From NCBI GenBank assembly GCA_024691565.1, contig JAILNN010000228.1:1-41724 (forward strand): DNA of 41,724 bases, written 5' to 3'. Below, one piece after another: positions 36,030 to 41,724 of the stretch. A program made the translations under genes and the position numbers. Within the stretch, counting starts at the first letter, position 1, and each line of letters starts with the position of its first letter. This DNA is from Lachnospiraceae bacterium (GTDB lineage: Bacteria; Bacillota; Clostridia; Lachnospirales; Lachnospiraceae). Below the pieces are notes generated by a model. The model saw only the letters and a program-made list of their open reading frames with translations. It made no database searches and was not told the DNA's origin.

Positions 36030-36779
36030 TTAATCATTCCATTTTTTACCTTCTAATAAACCCTTATATTTCTTAAGCTCGTCAAGTTTTTTCTTTTGTA
36101 ATTTCCCTTTTGACAAAGCATTATTTTCTTCCATAAGTCTCAAAATATTTTCAATTCTAACGATTTCTTTTTCAACAAAATCAATAAATACGTCATCTTT
36201 ATTAATTAAAAAGTATCCCCCATACTCATATAAGAAATCCTTTGAAAATCCAGTATTTAAAGCAATATCTTCATATTCCTTCTTTAAATTATTTGTCTTA
36301 TTAAACAAATTATTAGCATGAATAATATTATAAAATTTCCCACCATCAAAGACCATCTTTTCATAGTCAATCTCTATATTATTATCTAATAAAAATTCAC
36401 GAACAAGAGCTTGATCTGATTGAGGTGAAAGCACAAATTCCTTTATAGAATGAGTAACACATAATTTAGCTTTTAGAATATCTCGAATAAGAATTCCACC
36501 CATTCCACTAATAATCACGCTATCTGCCTCGTTAGGTCTTAATTTTTCAAAACCATTTGAAAGTCTTAATTCAATTTTATCACTAAGACCATATTCATTA
36601 ATATGTACAAGAGCCTTTTCTAAAGGTCCTTTATTTACATCCATTGCGATTGCACTTAAAGAAATATTATTCTGAATTAGATATATATCAGTAAATGCGT
36701 GGTCACAGCCAATGTCTGCAACCACGCCTTTTTCTTTAATCAAATCAGCAATAGATCGTAATCTTTTGCTTAATTCCAA
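36030..36779 (-). CDS. trmK: tRNA (adenine-22-N1) methyltransferase TrmK
   Basis: A 249-residue SAM-dependent enzyme that methylates A22 of tRNAs. The start LSKRLRSIADLI, the SAM loop VADIGCDHAFTDIYLI and SGMGGILIRDIL are characteristic, and the C-terminal coiled coil (about 200-245) is as in the family. The start codon is TTG at 36779 with AAAGGA about eleven bases upstream; it gives the family's normal N-terminus and no ATG does. It lies 28 bases after rpoD, an order conserved in Firmicutes. Confidence 0.93.
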   Translation of the reverse strand: MELSKRLRSIADLIKEKGVVADIGCDHAFTDIYLIQNNISLSAIAMDVNKGPLEKALVHINEYGLSDKIELRLSNGFEKLRPNEADSVIISGMGGILIRDILKAKLCVTHSIKEFVLSPQSDQALVREFLLDNNIEIDYEKMVFDGGKFYNIIHANNLFNKTNNLKKEYEDIALNTGFSKDFLYEYGGYFLINKDDVFIDFVEKEIVRIENILRLMEENNALSKGKLQKKKLDELKKYKGLLEGKKWND

Positions 36780-36807
36780 AATATTAATTTCCTTTTGATA
36801 ATAGTTA

Positions 36808-38622
36808 TTAATCCAAATAGTCTTTAAGCTTTCTACTTCTACTTGGATGACGAAGCTTTCTTAATGCCTTAGCTTCAATCTGTCTAATTCTTTCTCTTGT
36901 TACCTTGAATTCCTTACCAACCTCTTCAAGAGTTCTTGCTCTTCCATCATCAAGACCAAATCTTAATGTAAGAACCTTTCTCTCTCTTTCAGTAAGTGTT
37001 CCAAGAACCTCAGAAAGCTGTTCCTTAAGTAATGTATATGCCGCAGATTCTGCTGGTACAGGAACATTATCATCCTGAATAAAATCTCCTAAGTGACTAT
37101 CTTCCTCTTCACCAATAGGTGTCTCAAGTGAAACAGGTTCAAGAGAAATCTTCTGAATCTCACGAACTCTTTCAACCGGAAGATTCATCTGTTCAGCAAT
37201 CTCCTCTGGATATGGCTCACGACCAAGTTCCTGGAGTAACTGTCTCTGAATTCTAACAAATTTATTTATGGTTTCAACCATATGAACAGGAATTCTTATT
37301 GTTCTAGCCTGATCAGCAATAGCTCTTGTAATAGCCTGTCTAATCCACCATGTAGCATATGTTGAGAACTTATAACCCTTCTTGTAATCAAACTTTTCAA
37401 CAGCCTTAATAAGTCCTAAGTTACCTTCCTGAATCAAATCAAGGAAGAGCATTCCTCTACCAACATATCTCTTAGCAATACTAACTACAAGTCTAAGGTT
37501 AGCCTCTGCAAGCTGTTTCTTAGCAGTCTGATCACCATTTTCCATCCTTTTAGCAAGTTCAACCTCTTCTTCAGCTGAAAGAAGTGGAACACGACCAATT
37601 TCCTTAAGATACATTCTAACTGGGTCTTCAATACTAACACCATCTGGAATACTTAAATCAATATTCTCAAGGTCTTCTTCCATACCCTCTTCATCATCAT
37701 CCATCTCAAGAAGCATATCGTCCTGCATATCAGAATCAACCATACGAAGAACATCTATACCATTTTTCTCAAGATACTCAATAACATGCTCAATTCTCTC
37801 AGGCGTAAGGTCTGTTACATCTCTATAAAAACTATTGATTTCCTGAAGTCCAACCACATTCTTCTGTGATTTAGCATAGGTAACAAGTCTATTAAGCTCT
37901 TCAATAACCTTATTAGGATCTGCAAAACAATCTGGAGCAGCTGGTTCAATAGGAATGGCTGAAAGTTCAGCAATGCTGATTTCAACAGTCTCTTCTTCCT
38001 CAGAATTCTTTTCATCTTCCTTGGTTTCAGAAACTTCTTCAGACACCTTTTCTTGAACAACCTCTTCAATATTCTCAACTTCTTCTACATCACCATTTTC
38101 TTCAACCTCTTCAACCTTCTTCTTTCTTGTTGAAGTCTTCTTAGTAGTTGATTTAGAAGCTTTTGCTGTTGATGTCTTTTTGCTAGTAGCCTTTTTAGTT
38201 GTCTTCTTCTCTTCTACGACTTCCTCTACAGCCTCTTCATCAGCCTTCTTTGAAGCACTCTTCTTTGAAGCAGTTTTTGTTGTCTTAGTAGCACTCGCTG
38301 CTTTTGTAGTCTTAGTTGCTTTTGTATCCTTTGTAGCTTTTGTATCCTTTGTAGACTTTGTAGATTTTTTAGCCTTTGGCTTCTCTTCTTCTACCTCTTC
38401 ATCTTTAGCCTTTTTAGTAGTCTTTGCTTTAGTAGTCTTAGCCTTATCTGCAGTCTTTGTAGTCTTAGAAGTTTTAGATTTAGCCTTTGTCTTTGGCGTA
38501 GCCTCTTCTTTAACCTCTTCAGGCTCGGTCTTTTTTCTAGTCCTTCTGGTTGTCTTCTTTACCTCTTTAACTTCAGTCTCATCTTTTACATTTTCATCTA
38601 CATTTTTCTTTCTCGAAGCCAT
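36808..38622 (-). CDS. rpoD: Primary sigma factor RpoD (SigA) with Lys/Thr-rich extension
   Basis: A 604-residue housekeeping sigma factor. Residues 1-235 are an extension rich in Lys, Thr, Ala and Glu with repeats of [10 protein letters not shown] type, like histone H1 tails. Region 1.1 follows (about 236-300), an acidic stretch (300-325), region 1.2 ([17 protein letters not shown]), region 2 ([16 protein letters not shown], then [15 protein letters not shown]), region 3 and region 4 ([19 protein letters not shown]). All core parts are intact. AAGGAGG precedes the ATG. dnaG is upstream; a strong promoter lies at its end, so rpoD can be transcribed alone. Confidence 0.97.
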   Translation of the reverse strand: MASRKKNVDENVKDETEVKEVKKTTRRTRKKTEPEEVKEEATPKTKAKSKTSKTTKTADKAKTTKAKTTKKAKDEEVEEEKPKAKKSTKSTKDTKATKDTKATKTTKAASATKTTKTASKKSASKKADEEAVEEVVEEKKTTKKATSKKTSTAKASKSTTKKTSTRKKKVEEVEENGDVEEVENIEEVVQEKVSEEVSETKEDEKNSEEEETVEISIAELSAIPIEPAAPDCFADPNKVIEELNRLVTYAKSQKNVVGLQEINSFYRDVTDLTPERIEHVIEYLEKNGIDVLRMVDSDMQDDMLLEMDDDEEGMEEDLENIDLSIPDGVSIEDPVRMYLKEIGRVPLLSAEEEVELAKRMENGDQTAKKQLAEANLRLVVSIAKRYVGRGMLFLDLIQEGNLGLIKAVEKFDYKKGYKFSTYATWWIRQAITRAIADQARTIRIPVHMVETINKFVRIQRQLLQELGREPYPEEIAEQMNLPVERVREIQKISLEPVSLETPIGEEEDSHLGDFIQDDNVPVPAESAAYTLLKEQLSEVLGTLTERERKVLTLRFGLDDGRARTLEEVGKEFKVTRERIRQIEAKALRKLRHPSRSRKLKDYLD

Positions 38623-38684
38623 AAAAATTCCTCCTTAAAATCACCTACGTATAAAATAAGTAGCATCCTAGACATGTAACTTAT

Positions 38685-38714
38685 ATTATACCTTAATTGC
38701 ATCGGGTTTCTCAA
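38685..38714 (-). promoter_or_regulatory. rpoD promoter overlapping the dnaG stop codon
   Basis: Minus-strand TTGAGA (38714-38709), an 18-base spacer and a perfect TATAAT (38690-38685) sit at the very end of dnaG; the TAA stop is part of the -10. It would let rpoD be expressed independently of dnaG. Confidence 0.6.
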
Positions 38715-40455
38715 GCTTTTTCTTTAAAGCTGCTAATTCAGTAATCTTGTTTACATCAGTAAGATTTTTCATTTGGTGACTTACCGAATTTCTTTTAATA
38801 AGAGTAACCATTTCATTCAATGCAACCTCACGTTCCGCTCTAGGAAGCTCAAAATCAAAGTCTGTTTGAAGCATAGACGAAACTCGTTGTTGCATAGCTG
38901 CATCTTCATACTCACCAATAATCGATGCCGGGTTAAGCTTATTTGCTTCAAGCTGTTCAAAGATTTTTTTAGCGACCTCCCTATATTCTTCGTCAACAAA
39001 ATCATCATAGCCAATCCACTTAGATATTCTTCCATAATCCTCAGGTTCTTTTAAGAGCCATGACAAAACCAATGCATAAGCCTTGTTTATTCCAGTTAAC
39101 TTATGATTCTTTTGTTCATACTGCTTAATGTTTTCCTGCCTTTTTTCAGACCGGCTAACCATTCCAGCATTTGACTGCCTAATGCTTCTAACATTATTCT
39201 TCAAAATGCCTTCATCGATAGAATAACGGACACTTGCCGATTTAATATATGACTCTCCAACCACTTCATCATTTAAATCTGCAATTAAATGAGCAACCTT
39301 CTTAATGAAATTGGCCCTTTCATCAGGATCACTCATTCTGTATCTCTTCTTTGCATACTCACATTCAAAGAAGAATCCATTCATGGCGTCATCAATTCTC
39401 TTTTTGAATTCATCACTGCCTAGGTTTTTAATGAATTCATCAGGATCCTTATAAGGCTCCATATTGATAACGCGAGGAGAAAGACCTGCACTTCTCAGAA
39501 TAGGGATTCCCCTGATTGCTGCCTTTTGACCAGCATCATCACTATCATAGGTTAGATAAACATTATCCGCATATCTTTTAATCTCCCTTGCCTGCTCTTC
39601 AGTAAGAGCCGTTCCAAGACTTGCTACTGCGGTTGTAAATCCAGCCTGATGTAAGGAAATCACATCCATATAGCCTTCACAAAGAATAAAGTAATTCTCT
39701 TTAGACTTTCTCGCAAAATTCATTGCAAACAAGTTTTTTCTCTTAGAAAAAACATCATTTTCCAATGAATTAAGGTATTTAGGTTTAGCGTCTGACATGA
39801 CTCTTCCCCCAAAACCTATAACATGGTTACTTCTGTCAAAAATAGGAAACATAACACGATTCCAAAAAATCCCATATACCTTGTTACCATCTTTTTTAAA
39901 AAGTTTGCTCTCCATTAAAATTCCATCATCATAACCCTTCTCTTTAAGGATTTCATATAACTGTGTTGAATTTTGAGGAGCAAAACCTAATCCAAAATGA
40001 ATGATGGTCTCATCTGTTAGACCTCTGTCCCGTAGGTATTTGTAACCGTAATATCCATCCTTACTTTTGAGACATCTATAAAAATAAGTTGCCGCCTGTT
40101 TATTAATCTCGAACAACTTATTTTTTTTATCATTAAACTTCTTAGCAGACTCAGAATTCATCCTATCTTCACCTTGAACTCCGGCCTTTTCGCCAAGATA
40201 ATTAATAGCTTCTGAATATGACATATTATCATATTCCATTAGAAATGTAATTACATTTCCAGAAGCATTGCATCCAAAACATTTATAAATCTGGAGATCA
40301 GGATTTACGCTAAAAGAAGGTGTCTTTTCATTATGAAACGGACAAAGTCCCATAAAACTTCTACCACTTCTTTTTAGATTAACATAAGAACCAATCACAT
40401 CAACAATATCTGTTCTGGATAAGATTTCATCTTTTTGTTGGGGTGTAAACCACAT
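38686..40455 (-). CDS. dnaG: DNA primase
   Basis: A 589-residue enzyme making RNA primers at the replication fork. The zinc-binding domain has Cys38, His41, Cys59 and Cys62 (CPFHNEKTPSFSV, then KCFGCNASGN). The TOPRIM core shows ILCEGYMDVISLHQAG, ASLGTALTEEQ and LTYDSDDAGQKAA. The C-terminal helicase-interacting region from about 430 is divergent, as usual. The ATG at 40455 is preceded by GGAGGG; an in-frame ATG at 40497 lies upstream of that site and is rejected. It is followed by rpoD; rpsU, often first in this operon, is absent, and dgt takes its place. Confidence 0.96.
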   Translation of the reverse strand: MWFTPQQKDEILSRTDIVDVIGSYVNLKRSGRSFMGLCPFHNEKTPSFSVNPDLQIYKCFGCNASGNVITFLMEYDNMSYSEAINYLGEKAGVQGEDRMNSESAKKFNDKKNKLFEINKQAATYFYRCLKSKDGYYGYKYLRDRGLTDETIIHFGLGFAPQNSTQLYEILKEKGYDDGILMESKLFKKDGNKVYGIFWNRVMFPIFDRSNHVIGFGGRVMSDAKPKYLNSLENDVFSKRKNLFAMNFARKSKENYFILCEGYMDVISLHQAGFTTAVASLGTALTEEQAREIKRYADNVYLTYDSDDAGQKAAIRGIPILRSAGLSPRVINMEPYKDPDEFIKNLGSDEFKKRIDDAMNGFFFECEYAKKRYRMSDPDERANFIKKVAHLIADLNDEVVGESYIKSASVRYSIDEGILKNNVRSIRQSNAGMVSRSEKRQENIKQYEQKNHKLTGINKAYALVLSWLLKEPEDYGRISKWIGYDDFVDEEYREVAKKIFEQLEANKLNPASIIGEYEDAAMQQRVSSMLQTDFDFELPRAEREVALNEMVTLIKRNSVSHQMKNLTDVNKITELAALKKKLEKPDAIKV

Positions 40456-40485
40456 TTTAATCCCTCCAAAAGCTTTTTCTATTAT

Positions 40486-40513
40486 ATTATACCACAAATA
40501 GAAAAAACGTGAA
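40486..40513 (-). promoter_or_regulatory. dnaG promoter with extended -10
   Basis: Minus-strand TTCACG (40513-40508), a 16-base spacer and TATAAT (40491-40486) preceded by TGG form an extended -10 promoter. It lies immediately after the dgt stop, about 30 bases before the dnaG start. Confidence 0.65.
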
Positions 40514-40516
40514 TTC

Positions 40517-41554
40517 CTATAAACTCCAAGCCTTAGGAATCATCAAATCTTTATACAAATTAACAACATAATTATCGCTCATACATGCAATGAAATCGCA
40601 AACTGCTCTTTCCTTAGACTCACCCTCATCAATAAGTCCTGTAAATTCATCGCTCATTTCATTAGTATGTTCATAATAATAATTATATAAATGCTTAATT
40701 AAAATCTCAACCTTCTTTTCCTCGCCCTTCGCTAAAGGATTAGTATATACATTCTTAAATAAATACTTCCTTAAGCCAAAGAATGCTTCTTTAATTGGAT
40801 CAGAAAGTCCAATACAATCATTCTTTTCACTATGGGTAATCATATCATGAACAAGTGTGTTAAGTCTTTGTTTGTAGCTATTTCCAAGAACACTCGTAAA
40901 TTCAGATGGAAGACTCTCTTCCGTTAAAATTCCAGCCCTAATTGAATCATCAATATCTGAATTTATATATGAAATCTTATCAGAAAGTCTAACAATTTGA
41001 CCTTCTAGAGTTGCAGGAAGTAATTCCATCTCATGATTTAAGATTCCATCCTTAACTTCAAAAGTTAGATTTAAGCCTTTCCCGTTCTTTTCAAGCTTTT
41101 CAACCACTCGGACACTTTGTTCATTGTGTTTAAAGGCTGGAAGATTATGTTCAGCCATTATTGTAGTAAGAGCCCTCTCTCCAGCATGCCCAAAAGGTGT
41201 ATGTCCAAGATCATGACCAAGTGCAATCGCCTCGGTTAAATCCTCATTAAGCCTAAGTGCTCTTGCAATAGTCCTTGCATTCTGAGCAACCTCAAGTGTA
41301 TGAGTCATCCTTGTACGATAGTGATCTCCCTCTGGAAGAAGATAAACCTGTGTCTTTTGTTTAAGGCGCCTAAATGCCTTAGAATGAAGAATTCTGTCTC
41401 TGTCTCTTTGATAATCAGTTCTAATATCACATTTAACTTCATCAATTTCTCTTCCGCGACTTTCATCAGCAAAAGATGCTTTTTCAGATAAGATTAAATG
41501 TTCTCTTTTTTCCTGTCTTTCTCTGATAGTAATATCTTCATTGAAATCTACCAT
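40517..41554 (-). CDS. dgt: dGTP triphosphohydrolase (HD domain)
   Basis: A 345-residue metal-dependent enzyme that splits dGTP or related dNTPs into nucleoside and triphosphate. The HD motif is seen in RTRMTHTLEVAQ and AIALGHDLGHTPFGHAGE, preceded by the family segment HSKAFRRLKQKTQVYLLPEGDHY. The length fits the shorter Firmicutes class. GGAGG lies seven bases before the ATG. Upstream is a GC-rich hairpin cluster, downstream dnaG with its own promoter. Control of dNTP pools beside primase makes sense but a direct link is inferred. Confidence 0.95.
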   Translation of the reverse strand: MVDFNEDITIRERQEKREHLILSEKASFADESRGREIDEVKCDIRTDYQRDRDRILHSKAFRRLKQKTQVYLLPEGDHYRTRMTHTLEVAQNARTIARALRLNEDLTEAIALGHDLGHTPFGHAGERALTTIMAEHNLPAFKHNEQSVRVVEKLEKNGKGLNLTFEVKDGILNHEMELLPATLEGQIVRLSDKISYINSDIDDSIRAGILTEESLPSEFTSVLGNSYKQRLNTLVHDMITHSEKNDCIGLSDPIKEAFFGLRKYLFKNVYTNPLAKGEEKKVEILIKHLYNYYYEHTNEMSDEFTGLIDEGESKERAVCDFIACMSDNYVVNLYKDLMIPKAWSL

Positions 41555-41589
41555 GGTTCATCCTCCCTTCAGCGATAGAGTTGATACGT

Positions 41590-41713
41590 CAAGACTCGCT
41601 CGCGAGTCTTGCGCGCCGGATTCGGGTCTGCTTCAGCAGACAAATTCCTGTCCGAATCCGTGCGCATCCTCGCGGAGCGTTTAACTCAGTCGGAGCTTGT
41701 ACCCCGACTGAGT
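41590..41713. repeat. Cluster of GC-rich stem-loops upstream of dgt
   Basis: Four hairpins follow one another. CAAGACTCG/CGAGTCTTG at 41590-41611. CGGATTCGG/CCGAATCCG at 41617-41660, with an inner GTCTGC/GCAGAC stem (41626-41641). A short TCC/GGA plus CGC/GCG stem within about 41662-41679. ACTCAGTCGG/CCGACTGAGT at 41684-41713. The stretch is far richer in GC than anything else in the window. No strong U run follows on either strand, so it is not a standard terminator; a dispersed intergenic repeat is likely. Confidence 0.8.
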
Positions 41714-41724
41714 ATAGTTTGTCA

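Noticed and set aside
36018-36038. Hairpin AATGATTA-5-TAATCATT after trmK as a terminator
   Set aside because: Only A-T rich pairs, overlaps the trmK stop and lacks a U run; the downstream kinase gene is probably co-transcribed.
38180-38638. 152-residue open frame on the plus strand
   Set aside because: It is antisense to the Lys/Thr-rich repeats of rpoD, is a low-complexity Val/Phe/Ser run, and has no binding site. It is a shadow.
1-41724. CRISPR arrays, tRNA or rRNA genes, prophage genes
   Set aside because: No regularly spaced direct repeats, no cloverleaf or rRNA-like segments, and no phage structural or integrase genes were recognised.

Overview
The window reads as a stretch of low-GC Firmicutes chromosome, most likely Clostridia and probably Lachnospiraceae. 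The evidence is the AT-rich sequence with strong AGGAGG-type ribosome binding sites, the clostridial SCIFF peptide with its radical-SAM maturase, the DUF815 and DUF1934 genes near argS, and the dgt-dnaG-rpoD-trmK order. No rRNA, tRNA, CRISPR array, insertion sequence or phage gene was recognised. All genes are on the minus strand except one two-gene operon on the plus strand (29246-31843). No gene-free stretch exceeds 300 bases.

Layout from low to high coordinates. Positions 1-206 form a near-perfect inverted repeat folded on the 3' end of potC, possibly an assembly fold-back. 67-1921 is a polyamine ABC operon, potA then potC, with no potB between them. 2143-3093 is a secreted NlpC/P60 hydrolase. 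3196-8080 is a three-gene ABC cassette (ATPase, FtsX-type permease, YhgE-like lipoprotein). 8195-14364 holds a HAD phosphatase, a very large RND transporter with a coiled-coil insertion, and an S66 LD-carboxypeptidase. 14428-15618 is ackA. 15785-16732 is a lone prepilin-like protein.

16844-25270 is a long minus-strand series in transcription order recX, aroA, argS, DUF815 ATPase, secreted transglutaminase, YesN-type response regulator, DUF1934. It lies downstream of recA (25394-26506). 26749-29086 is the SCIFF operon: scfA (49 residues), scfB, and a tightly coupled DUF1653 gene. The plus-strand island is a patatin-like phospholipase plus a CbxX/CfqX-type AAA+ ATPase. 31840-35984 is acyP, rimO, folD and a TGS-like/uridine-kinase-like fusion. 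36030-41554 is the core replication and transcription cluster: dgt, dnaG, rpoD, trmK. The window ends in a GC-rich cluster of stem-loops (41590-41713).

How the genes work together: most are housekeeping (DNA repair, primase and sigma factor, tRNA and ribosomal protein modification, folate, aromatic amino acids, acetate metabolism). The parts most worth a second look are the SCIFF operon with its third gene, the patatin/AAA+ operon, the potA-potC operon lacking potB, the RND protein with a built-in coiled coil, the sigma factor with a histone-H1-like N-terminus, and the repeat structures at both window ends. Promoters, operators and terminators were read by eye; none has been tested computationally or experimentally. 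Four genes (potA, aroA, scfB, trmK) appear to start with TTG.
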